This document shows positions 17,094-24,334 of a DNA stretch of 64,000 nucleotides, one piece after another. The DNA lies in the NCBI GenBank assembly GCA_963812085.1, contig CAWETL010000004.1:310001-374000 (forward strand), given 5' to 3'. The DNA comes from SPDF01 sp963812085 (GTDB taxonomy: Bacteria > Gemmatimonadota > Gemmatimonadetes > Gemmatimonadales > GWC2-71-9). How positions within the stretch are numbered: the stretch's first letter is position 1; each line of letters starts with the position of its first letter. Made by a program: the position numbers and the translations under genes. Under the pieces are notes generated by a model. It ran no database searches, was not told the origin of the DNA, and worked only from the letters and a program-made list of their open reading frames with translations.

Positions 17094-18336
17094 GCCGCGT
17101 GGCGCCGGCCGCGGGCTGGGTCACGATGAACTTCGCCCTCCGCGCGGCCGCCGGACATTCGGCCGCATAGGCCGCCAGCCACTCGCGCTCGAATCTCGCC
17201 TCGTCACCTGCGTTCACCAGGGCCCAGACGCTGCCGCCGAACCCGGCCCCGAAGCTCGACGCGGCCCAGGCGCCGAGCGTCCGCGCCGTTCTTGCGAGCA
17301 CGATCGTCTCGACGACCTGGTTCTCGAGCCCTTCCTCGGCGCCTCGCTGCGAGCGATCCACCTGCCGACCGAATTCCTCCAGGTCGCCGCGGTTCAGCGC
17401 ATCGGCCGCCGCCGGTATGATGTCGAACGATTCCGCCATGAACTGGGCGTACCGCCGGGCGAGGTATCCGTCGGCGTACTCGGGATCGGGCGCCGCGCTC
17501 AACAGCTGGGCGATGCCCTCCCGGGCGCCCGGTTCGAGGGCGGCACGGGCGAGCACGTCCGCGGTCGATCCTGACGCCGCGCGCCAGAGCTCGAGGATTC
17601 GACGCGTGGCGCGTGAGGCGCGGTTGTAGGCCGCCCGCTCGGGCCCGGTCTTTCGCGCCTTGACGCCGCTCACCGCAATGACGAGGCGGAGCCCGCCGGG
17701 CCACGGGATCGAGCTCTCGAAGGTGACCGGGCAGAAGCCATACTGGCTCAGGAATCCGGCCCGGCAGCAGAGAATCGCGGTGTGATCCTGGCTGCCGCCT
17801 TGGGTGCCCACGCCCGTGTCGCCCGCGAAGGGTCCGAAATTCTGGCCGTTCTCGACCGAGCCGAGGTAGCCCGCGAGGGCCTCGGGAGTGGCGAGGTGGC
17901 GCTGCCACGCCTGGCTGGCCTCGAGCTGGTTGGTTTCGGCGAGCGCGAGAAAGGTGGCCACGACGAGCGCGCTCGAACTGCTCATGCCGGCGGCCGAGGG
18001 GAGGTCGCTCGCGATCGCGAGGTCGGCGCCACGCCGTGCTCCGGGGAAATCGCGCGCGATGCGCCGCGCCACCGTCATGGGGTAGCCAGCCCACCGGCCG
18101 GCCAGCGGCAGCAGGTCCGGGTCGAGCGCGAAGGCGGCGCGAGCGCCGCTGACGGCGTCCCGCAGGCTGACGGTGCCGTCGTCCCGGGGAGACATGCCGA
18201 CCACGAAGCCGCGGTCGAGCGCGGCGAGGAGGCTCCGGCCGCCGGCGTAGTCGGTGTGCTTGCCGAGGATCTCCACCCGGCCGGGCACGTGCCAGAGCAC
18301 CGGATCGTGGGCCCGGGCGCCGAGGGCGGCGAGCAC
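17086..18336 (-). CDS. GHMP-family sugar kinase, galactokinase-like
   Basis: ATP-dependent small-molecule kinase, about 416 residues. The N-terminal sugar motif reads GRVEILGKHTDYAGG where galactokinases have GRVNLIGEHTDYN. The GHMP ATP loop is LPSAAGMSSSSAL (about 150-165), and a C-terminal motif GAGFGGSVWALV is present. The Glu-to-Lys change in GEHTDY falls in the sugar-contacting loop, so the substrate may not be galactose. The start is GTG 18336 with GAGGAG upstream. An alternative is CTG 18363, which overlaps the upstream gene's stop. It follows the nucleotidyltransferase gene directly, which suggests a kinase plus NDP-sugar pyrophosphorylase route for one sugar. Confidence 0.82.
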   Translation of the reverse strand: MLAALGARAHDPVLWHVPGRVEILGKHTDYAGGRSLLAALDRGFVVGMSPRDDGTVSLRDAVSGARAAFALDPDLLPLAGRWAGYPMTVARRIARDFPGARRGADLAIASDLPSAAGMSSSSALVVATFLALAETNQLEASQAWQRHLATPEALAGYLGSVENGQNFGPFAGDTGVGTQGGSQDHTAILCCRAGFLSQYGFCPVTFESSIPWPGGLRLVIAVSGVKARKTGPERAAYNRASRATRRILELWRAASGSTADVLARAALEPGAREGIAQLLSAAPDPEYADGYLARRYAQFMAESFDIIPAAADALNRGDLEEFGRQVDRSQRGAEEGLENQVVETIVLARTARTLGAWAASSFGAGFGGSVWALVNAGDEARFEREWLAAYAAECPAAARRAKFIVTQPAAGATRLS

Positions 18337-18359
18337 ACTCTCCTCGAGCGGGCGCTCGC

Positions 18360-19169
18360 TCAGAGCCGCACCTCGACACCCGCCAGCCGCCGCGCCACCT
18401 CGGCCACGTCCCCACGTTGCGACAGGTCCAGCACACCGGCGGCGACCGGCACCACCCGGAACCGGCTTCCGAGATGGTGCATCGCGTAGCGGACCGCATC
18501 CTGGATTTCGAGTTCCCCGCGTGCCGAGGGCGTGATCTGCCTGCACGCCTCGAAGATCGTGCCCTCGAACACCCAGGCGTTCATGCTCACGCGGGCGTGC
18601 GGGCCGAACGCCGCCGCCGTGGCCGGGTCGGGCTTCTCCACGATTTCGGAGAGAAATCCATCGGGTGATTCCCGGATGAGGGCGTATTGCGCGACCCGCG
18701 CCGCCGGAATGTTGCCGAGCCGGACCAGCGCCTCGGCGTCGAACCCGGCCAGGCCCTCGGCCTCGAGCGCGCGGAGGGCGGCGAGCACCGGGACCGGGTA
18801 GTAGTTGTCGGAATTACAGACGAGGAAGTGGCCGTGGCCCGCCGCCTTTTCCGCGGCGAGCACGGCGTCGGCGGTGCCGAGCGGCTTGTCCTGCACGGCA
18901 AACGAGACGCCGATCCGCGTCACGCGGCCCGGCGTCTCGTAGTACTCGCGGACGGCCTGGTGTTCGGGGCCGATCACCAGGCAGGCTTCGCGAAATCCGG
19001 CGTCCGCCAGGGCGGAGAGCACGAAGTCCAGGAAGGGCCTGCCCACCGGGATCATCCCCTTGGTCCCTGCCGCGGCGGCGGCCTCCTGCTCCGGCAGCAG
19101 CGCCGCGTCCGGATCCGCCTGGCGCATCCGGCTTCCGAGGCCCCGCGCCAGGATGACGGCCTGGATCAT
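18360..19169 (-). CDS. NDP-sugar pyrophosphorylase-like nucleotidyltransferase
   Basis: A 269-residue sugar-phosphate nucleotidyltransferase that would make an NDP-sugar from a sugar 1-phosphate. It has the N-terminal signature ILARGLGSRM, the substrate lysine region GTKGMIPVGRPFLDFVL, a metal-binding Asp in CNSDNYYPV, and the EKPD motif. A loop of about 15 residues rich in Ala and Glu separates the first two motifs. It lies 17 bp downstream of efp and 23 bp upstream of the sugar kinase start, all on one strand. The exact sugar and nucleotide cannot be read. Confidence 0.85.
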   Translation of the reverse strand: MIQAVILARGLGSRMRQADPDAALLPEQEAAAAAGTKGMIPVGRPFLDFVLSALADAGFREACLVIGPEHQAVREYYETPGRVTRIGVSFAVQDKPLGTADAVLAAEKAAGHGHFLVCNSDNYYPVPVLAALRALEAEGLAGFDAEALVRLGNIPAARVAQYALIRESPDGFLSEIVEKPDPATAAAFGPHARVSMNAWVFEGTIFEACRQITPSARGELEIQDAVRYAMHHLGSRFRVVPVAAGVLDLSQRGDVAEVARRLAGVEVRL

Positions 19170-19186
19170 CGCATCCCGCCGAATGG

Positions 19187-19744
19187 TTACTTGACGCGCT
19201 CGAGATACTCGCTGGTGTTCGGGTTGACCCGAACCTTCTCGCCCTGGTTGACGAACTCCGGGACGTTGATCGTCACGCCGTTGCTGAGCGTCGCCGGCTT
19301 GGTGCTGGCCGTCTTGGTGGCGGTCTTCATGATCGGGGCGGTCTCGACCACCTCCAGCTCGATGGTGCTGGGGAGGTTGATGGCGATCGGCTTTCCGCCG
19401 AGCCACTCGACCATGAACTTCATTTCGGGCTGGAGCCAGGGAGTCAGGTCGCCGGTGATTTCCTGATTGAGTGTGACCTGGTCGTAGGTATCCTGGTCCA
19501 TGACGTGGGTGCCCTGGCCGTCCTGGTAGAGCACCTGCATCTCCTTGGTGTCGAGCCGGGCCTGGTCCACGAAATCGGAGGCGTTCAGCCGGGTGTCGAA
19601 CGTGTTGCCGGAGATCAGGTTCCGAAACCGCACCTGGACGAAGGCGCGGAGGTTTCCCGGGGTGCGGTGCGTGAAGTCCATCACGCGGCACGGCTGTCCC
19701 TCGATCAGGATGACGTGACCCTTGCGGACATCTGTAGCCTTCAT
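19187..19744 (-). CDS. efp: Elongation factor P with an atypical loop
   Basis: Ribosome-binding factor that relieves stalling at polyproline. The 185-residue protein has the three-domain EF-P pattern: KATDVRKGHVILIEGQPC, then FTHRTPGNLRAFVQVRFRNLISG, GDLTPWLQPEMKFMVEWLGG, and the C-terminal signature VNPNTSEYLERV. In E. coli the loop is KPGKGQAF with the modified Lys34. Here it is TPGNLRAF with Asn31 at the tip and Arg33 two places on, so lysine-type modification is impossible at this site. It is the first gene of a run with a nucleotidyltransferase and a sugar kinase. The start at 19744 is the family N-terminus. Confidence 0.93.
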   Translation of the reverse strand: MKATDVRKGHVILIEGQPCRVMDFTHRTPGNLRAFVQVRFRNLISGNTFDTRLNASDFVDQARLDTKEMQVLYQDGQGTHVMDQDTYDQVTLNQEITGDLTPWLQPEMKFMVEWLGGKPIAINLPSTIELEVVETAPIMKTATKTASTKPATLSNGVTINVPEFVNQGEKVRVNPNTSEYLERVK

Positions 19745-19881
19745 GAGTTCTCGAATCCCTGCGTTGGGGTGTGCCGGCCCAGTCGGGGGCCGTTCTGCCG
19801 GCCCCCAAGATACACCGGCCGGCGGGCCGGCAGGAGGGGCGGCTCGATTGCGCCGGATGCAGGGCCGGGGGAAATTGCGGC

Positions 19882-20655
19882 ATGACGACACTCCCAGAAT
19901 CGGCACCCCCGGCCCCGATCGTCCCCTGGCTGGAAGGTCCGGGGCATCCCGACATCCGCGAGTGGCTGGCCGGCCCGCGTTCCCGACGGAGCGAGCTGGC
20001 GCGCCTCGCCCGCATCTTCGCGGAATTCCTGCGCGGATTTCGCGCCCTGCATTTCGTGGGGCCCTGCGTGACGGTGTTCGGGTCGGCGCGGATGGCCGAG
20101 GGGGACCCGCACTACGCGCTCGCGCGGGCGATGGGGGAACGGATGGCCGGGCTCGGACTGACCGTGATCACCGGGGGCGGGCCCGGCGTCATGGAGGCCG
20201 CCAACCGCGGGGCGCGCGAGGCGGGGGGCCGCTCGATCGGCTGCAACATCAAGTTGCCGCAGGAGCAGCGGCCGAATCCGTACGTGGACCGCTTCGTCAC
20301 GTTCCGGTACTTCTTCGTGCGCAAGGTGATGCTGGTCAAGTACAGCGTCGCGTTCGTGGTGATGCCCGGGGGATTCGGCACCCTCGACGAACTCTTCGAG
20401 TCCGCGACCCTGGTGCAGACCGGGAAGATCGCCGCCTTCCCGATCGTGCTCATGGGCACGGCATACTGGGCCCCGCTGCTGGCGTTCCTGCGCGAGACGC
20501 TGGCGGCCCAGGGGATGGTGGACCGGCGCGACCTCGACATCCTCACGGTCACCGACTCGGTGGACGACGCGGCGGCGGCCATCGAGCGCGGCGTCGCGGC
20601 GCTGCCGCGGGCGCCGCGGCCGCCCAAGCGGCGCCGGCTGCTCTTCGAGCGCTAG
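19882..20655 (+). CDS. LOG-family Rossmann protein (TIGR00730)
   Basis: A 257-residue protein of the lysine-decarboxylase-like/LOG family. Members tested hydrolyse nucleoside 5'-monophosphates to base plus ribose 5-phosphate, the cytokinin-activating reaction in plants and some bacteria. Signatures are VTVFGSAR, ITGGGPGVMEAANRGA and the PGGFGTLDELFE active-site motif. The N-terminal 60 residues before VTVFGSAR are longer than in short LOG proteins and match the larger bacterial group. The start at 19882 has GGGGGA upstream. It is divergent from efp and ends at a strong terminator. Confidence 0.88.
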   Translation: MTTLPESAPPAPIVPWLEGPGHPDIREWLAGPRSRRSELARLARIFAEFLRGFRALHFVGPCVTVFGSARMAEGDPHYALARAMGERMAGLGLTVITGGGPGVMEAANRGAREAGGRSIGCNIKLPQEQRPNPYVDRFVTFRYFFVRKVMLVKYSVAFVVMPGGFGTLDELFESATLVQTGKIAAFPIVLMGTAYWAPLLAFLRETLAAQGMVDRRDLDILTVTDSVDDAAAAIERGVAALPRAPRPPKRRRLLFER

Positions 20656-20660
20656 CAACG

Positions 20661-20696
20661 CCGAGGGGGGCGCGGATCGCTCCGCGCCCCCCTCGG
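20661..20696. terminator. Strong bidirectional hairpin terminator
   Basis: A perfect 16-bp stem CCGAGGGGGGCGCGGA (20661-20676)/TCCGCGCCCCCCTCGG (20681-20696) with a TCGC tetraloop lies between two convergent genes. Confidence 0.85.
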
Positions 20697-20712
20697 CCTG
20701 CCTCGATCCAGG

Positions 20713-21636
20713 TCAGTCCTTGACGAGGATCAGGAACTTCGAGGGCGCCCAGAACCCCTCGGGCGAGGCGATCTTCACGCCGCCGGTGAGCTTGCCCTTC
20801 GAGTCGGGCTTGTTCTCGATGTACTCGGTGTTCTGCCGCGAGACGATCTTGTAGGTCTCGGTCGTCATCGGCGAGGGGATCTCCATCACCACGCGACGGT
20901 CGACGGCGGTGAAGTCCGCCTCGTTCAGCACGCGCGCCGGCTGGAGGGCGTGGCTGCCGAAGAACAGGAACTTGGAGCCGCCCTCCTCCACGATGATGCC
21001 GCGGGCCTTGAGGGAGTCCTTGGTCCCGATGACGTAGTACACCGTGTTGGCGCGGTCGGTGATGGCCGTGACGGTATCGACCAGCGCCGCCTTCTCGACG
21101 GAGAGCGTGGCGACCTCCTGCTTGGTCGTGGCCAGTTCCTCGCTCATGGTGGCGATCTCGACTCGCTGGCTCGCGATCATCTGCTGGTACTCGGCCACCG
21201 CCGACTCGAGCGAGGCGAGGCTTGCCTTCATGCTGTCCGACTGATTGCTCATCCGCCGGATGCGGGCCTGGCTCGCGCCGAGCCGCTTCTCGGCGTCGTT
21301 CAGCCGCTCGGTCATCTCCTTGACTCGCGCCAGGACGATGGCGCGCTGATCGGCGACCGGCTGCTGGCCACCCTCCGCGCCCACGACCGGCGACACCCCC
21401 GCCTTGAGGCCCTTGACCTTGGCCATCTCGGCGTTGATCTCGTTCATCAGCCGCGCGTTCTCGGCGACGGCCTGGAGCAAGGTGTCCTTTTCCGCCGACA
21501 AGGCCGTGACTTGATCCAGCTGGGCCTGCACGGCAGCCTGCTTCTGCTGCCGCTCGGCGGCGGTGGTGCAGGCGGCGAGCGTCAGTCCCGCAAGAGCGAG
21601 CATCGCGAGAGCGCTGCGGCGAATGGTGATGTGCAT
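20713..21636 (-). CDS. Lipoprotein with long coiled coil
   Basis: A 307-residue exported lipoprotein of unknown function. The signal ends in a clear lipobox LTLAAC at residues 18-23. Heptad-like helices follow over about 30-200, rich in Gln, Glu, Ala and Leu and broken by a Gly-rich hinge near 80-95. A compact C-terminal domain of about 100 residues starts at NTVYYVIGTKDSL and ends in SKFLILVKD. The layout suggests a periplasmic coiled-coil spacer with a C-terminal beta domain. The start at 21636 has AGGAG upstream. It lies alone downstream of a separate minus-strand gene, whose own terminator is at 21731. Confidence 0.75.
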   Translation of the reverse strand: MHITIRRSALAMLALAGLTLAACTTAAERQQKQAAVQAQLDQVTALSAEKDTLLQAVAENARLMNEINAEMAKVKGLKAGVSPVVGAEGGQQPVADQRAIVLARVKEMTERLNDAEKRLGASQARIRRMSNQSDSMKASLASLESAVAEYQQMIASQRVEIATMSEELATTKQEVATLSVEKAALVDTVTAITDRANTVYYVIGTKDSLKARGIIVEEGGSKFLFFGSHALQPARVLNEADFTAVDRRVVMEIPSPMTTETYKIVSRQNTEYIENKPDSKGKLTGGVKIASPEGFWAPSKFLILVKD

Positions 21637-21730
21637 CACAATCTCCTGGAACAGGTTGCGCGAATCGTAACCCCCTATAGAAACCGGGAGGACGTCATCG
21701 CGCAACCCGCTCCAAGGATGGAGAAAGCGA

Positions 21731-21754
21731 AACGGCCGCCCGGGGGCGGCCGTT
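21731..21754 (-). terminator. Hairpin terminator of the 593-aa membrane protein gene
   Basis: A perfect 10-bp stem AACGGCCGCC (21731-21740)/GGCGGCCGTT (21745-21754) with a 4-nt loop follows the stop codon. On the minus strand it is followed by TTTCGCTTT. Confidence 0.75.
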
Positions 21755-21758
21755 CGTG

Positions 21759-23540
21759 CTAGCGGGTGGCGGGAAGTCGGGTGAGTCCGATCCCTTCGAG
21801 CAGCGGCTGCAGCGTGATCGGCACGGACGACGCGGGCTGGCCCGACCAGTGTTCCATGCGTCGCGTGATCCAGCTCTGCAGGTCGGTGTAGCGCGCGGCG
21901 GCGTCGGCGTCGTCGAACCGGATGGTGTTCCCGTCGACGCGGTAGTGCCCTGACTGCGATTGCAGCAGCGCGAACACGGCATCGATCTGGCCGATGAGCC
22001 GCACGCTCTCTCCCGCCTCCTCCTGGGACTCCTTCAGCACCGGATGGGTCATCCAGTCCCGGAGATCGGCGGCGGAGGCGCCGGCGCGCTCGACGGTCCT
22101 GGCGGAGTCCTGGTAGGCGCGCTCGATCGCGGCCTCGCGCGCGTGATACTGGCGGACGGCGGCGCCCGCCGCGTCGAGCGCGCTGCGCGCGCCGGCGAGG
22201 CCGTTGGCCGTCGTGAGTTGCGTCTGGCTGAAGAGGCGGACCAGTCCGGTCCGGTCCATCTGCGCCGAGAACTCGCGATCCAGCGCGGCATAGGCCGCGG
22301 CGTAGCCCCGCGCCAGCGCGGCGGCGTCGCCGGTCCCCGACCGCGACGGGCCCGTGCCCGCGACCACTTGGTCGGTACCGGCTCCGGACAGGTCGATGGC
22401 GGGCGCGCTCGGAAGCGCCGGCCCCTGCTGCACGCTGTCGTGCGTGGCGGTGGCGGGCGTGCCGCGGCTCGCCGCGGGGGTGGCAGTGAGTCTCGTCGGC
22501 AGCGGCTCCGGGTCGGCCGGAACCGGCTCCGTCGGCGCCCCCGCGAGCCCCGAGGAGGGCGCGGTCGCGGAGGCCAGCGTCACCATGCCTTCGGTGCCGT
22601 CACTGTTCCAGTTCATGAACGCGAAGGTCAGGAGCGCGATGATTGCGGCGGCCGCCACGAAGAGCATCGGCTTGCGACGACGGCTGACCGGCGCCAGCGG
22701 CAGTACGGGCTCCGGGGCGTCGAAGTACGACGGAGTGGACTCGACCGGCGCGAAGGCCGCCGGGCGCGTCGCCGGCACGACCTGAGCATCGGCTTCCGTC
22801 TCCTCCACCGGGACAATCGACTCTTCGGCGCTCATGAAATCGTGCGCCTGTTCCAGATCCGCGTCCGCCACCATCTCCAGTTCGGGGACCGGGATCTCGT
22901 CGAGGCGAATCTCGATCGGCAGGCCGAGGTCGGCCGGGGCGATCTCTTCGATCACTTCGATCGGAGCGGGGGCGGCGGCCTCCGGCACCGGCTCTTCCTC
23001 GCTCACGACCCGGTCGTCGCGGATCACCTCGAGCACCGGTGGCAGGGACTCGGGCTTGGGCATCGGCTCGAGGTCTTCGAGCCGCAGCATCGTGCCGAAC
23101 ACGGGCTGGTCGTCCGCGGACACCGGGGGCACCGGTGCCGGGCTCGGCGCGACCAGCGACAGCGCCGGCGGCGCCGCTGGGGCGATGGGCTCGGCACGCT
23201 GCGCCGGGCTCGGCAGCGGATCGAGCAGCACCAGAAGCCGGTTGAGCTCTTCGAGGTCGGTGTCCGCGGGCTGCTGGGCGGCCGGCGGCGTCGGGCGGAC
23301 GCCGGAGGTCGCGACGGGGCTCGAGGGACGGGTGAGCTTCAACCGCGAGGGCCGGACGGCCGTTCCGCCTTCGGCGGCCATCTTGTAATGGGGGTGGCTC
23401 TGAATCGAGAGCCAGCGCTCGGTGCGCTGGTGATAGATCTCCGCCTCGGCCGTGACCTCACCGCGCTGTACCCCGGCGGTGAGCTCCTGGATCGAGCGGT
23501 AGACCTGCTCCTGGCCTGCGGCGGTTCGGATGCGATACAT
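21759..23540 (-). CDS. Single-pass membrane protein with acidic low-complexity region, function unknown
   Basis: A 593-residue protein. The N-terminal 50 residues form a small module (YRIRTAAGQEQVYRSIQEL, then YHQRTERWLSI) that resembles GYF-type adaptor modules. A Pro/Glu/Ala-rich acidic stretch covers about 60-310. One membrane helix, KPMLFVAAAAIIALLTFAF, follows at about 320-340. The C-terminal region of about 200 residues is helical and ends in TLQPLLEGIGLTRLPATR. With the N-terminus inside, the C-terminal part would be periplasmic. The start at 23540 has GGGGGCAGT upstream. The order small module, disordered arm, single helix, outer domain suggests a signalling or envelope-linking protein, but no function is claimed. 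Confidence 0.65.
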   Translation of the reverse strand: MYRIRTAAGQEQVYRSIQELTAGVQRGEVTAEAEIYHQRTERWLSIQSHPHYKMAAEGGTAVRPSRLKLTRPSSPVATSGVRPTPPAAQQPADTDLEELNRLLVLLDPLPSPAQRAEPIAPAAPPALSLVAPSPAPVPPVSADDQPVFGTMLRLEDLEPMPKPESLPPVLEVIRDDRVVSEEEPVPEAAAPAPIEVIEEIAPADLGLPIEIRLDEIPVPELEMVADADLEQAHDFMSAEESIVPVEETEADAQVVPATRPAAFAPVESTPSYFDAPEPVLPLAPVSRRRKPMLFVAAAAIIALLTFAFMNWNSDGTEGMVTLASATAPSSGLAGAPTEPVPADPEPLPTRLTATPAASRGTPATATHDSVQQGPALPSAPAIDLSGAGTDQVVAGTGPSRSGTGDAAALARGYAAAYAALDREFSAQMDRTGLVRLFSQTQLTTANGLAGARSALDAAGAAVRQYHAREAAIERAYQDSARTVERAGASAADLRDWMTHPVLKESQEEAGESVRLIGQIDAVFALLQSQSGHYRVDGNTIRFDDADAAARYTDLQSWITRRMEHWSGQPASSVPITLQPLLEGIGLTRLPATR

Positions 23541-23821
23541 ACTGCCCCCAAGATGAGTCGGCGGGCGCCCAGCTATTTGCCCACCGTCAATACAGGCAAC
23601 AGTTAGGCCAGTTATAACACGTTGTAATGCAATAGGTTGCAATTTACGATGTCTAGTTATTGCGGCTTTGTGCAATGGCTGTCGCTGCGCGAATCCCGCA
23701 CCGGGCGCGCGGGACAGCACGGGGAATGCCCCCGGACTGGACCCGCAAGTCCTTGTATCTCTTGGGGTAACAGCTTATCCTGCCGCCACGATTGGAAACC
23801 TTCAGGCGCAGGGAGGGACGT
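23541..23821. other. AT-richer divergent intergenic region
   Basis: The 281 bp between two divergent genes of unknown function are clearly less GC-rich than the flanks, notably 23590-23680. They contain an imperfect inverted repeat around GTAATGCAAT-AGG-TTGCAATTTAC (23624-23646). Both promoters must lie here. No coding sequence or RNA gene is apparent. Confidence 0.5.
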
Positions 23822-24334
23822 GTGAGCGACGAACCGATGTATCTGCAGCGACTCCGGCAGCACCGCGGGGGCCAAGGCAAGGGGAACGCGGGGGCAGCGG
23901 GCGCGGCGGAGGGGCTGACCGTGCAGGAACAGGAGGCGCTGCGCTGGGCGCGTGAGGCGGCCGGTACCGAGCTCCGTGCGAAGAAGGACATCCCCGGCGC
24001 GAAGTACGTGATCGTGATCCGGGTCCAGGCCGCGAGCGGCGTTGCGCTGTCCTCGTGCGAGGGCGTGCCGAGCCGCGAGGCGCTCATCGAGCGCATCAAG
24101 AACGCGGCCTTCATGAGCGAGGACGTGGTGGGCGCCTACGAGGTCCGTGGCGGTCGCCCGCTGACGATCGGCAACGAGGACGGGCAGATCACGCTCAAGG
24201 CGGGGCCGCCGCGTCCCGGGGCCAATCCGCTGCCGCCCGAGAAGATGCTTCGCCAGGCGACAGAGGCCGCCGCCGAGCGCGCCAAGTCGCGGCCCCGCGA
24301 CGACGATCGGGGTGGTCAGCGGCGCCGCGGCTAG
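23822..24334 (+). CDS. Hypothetical protein, 170 aa
   Basis: Not recognised. It is a soluble, charged protein with a Gly/Ala-rich linker at about 15-30, a helix with EQEALRWAREAAGTELRAKK, and an alpha/beta core at about 60-125 (KYVIVIRVQAASGVALSSCEG, then LIERIKNAAFMSEDVVGAYEVRGG). The tail is basic and Arg-rich (about 150-170). A GTG start at 23822 is chosen because GGGAGGGAC precedes it; an ATG further upstream at 23792 is in frame. It overlaps or abuts the acyl-CoA synthetase gene, so the two are probably co-transcribed. Confidence 0.6.
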   Translation: MSDEPMYLQRLRQHRGGQGKGNAGAAGAAEGLTVQEQEALRWAREAAGTELRAKKDIPGAKYVIVIRVQAASGVALSSCEGVPSREALIERIKNAAFMSEDVVGAYEVRGGRPLTIGNEDGQITLKAGPPRPGANPLPPEKMLRQATEAAAERAKSRPRDDDRGGQRRRG

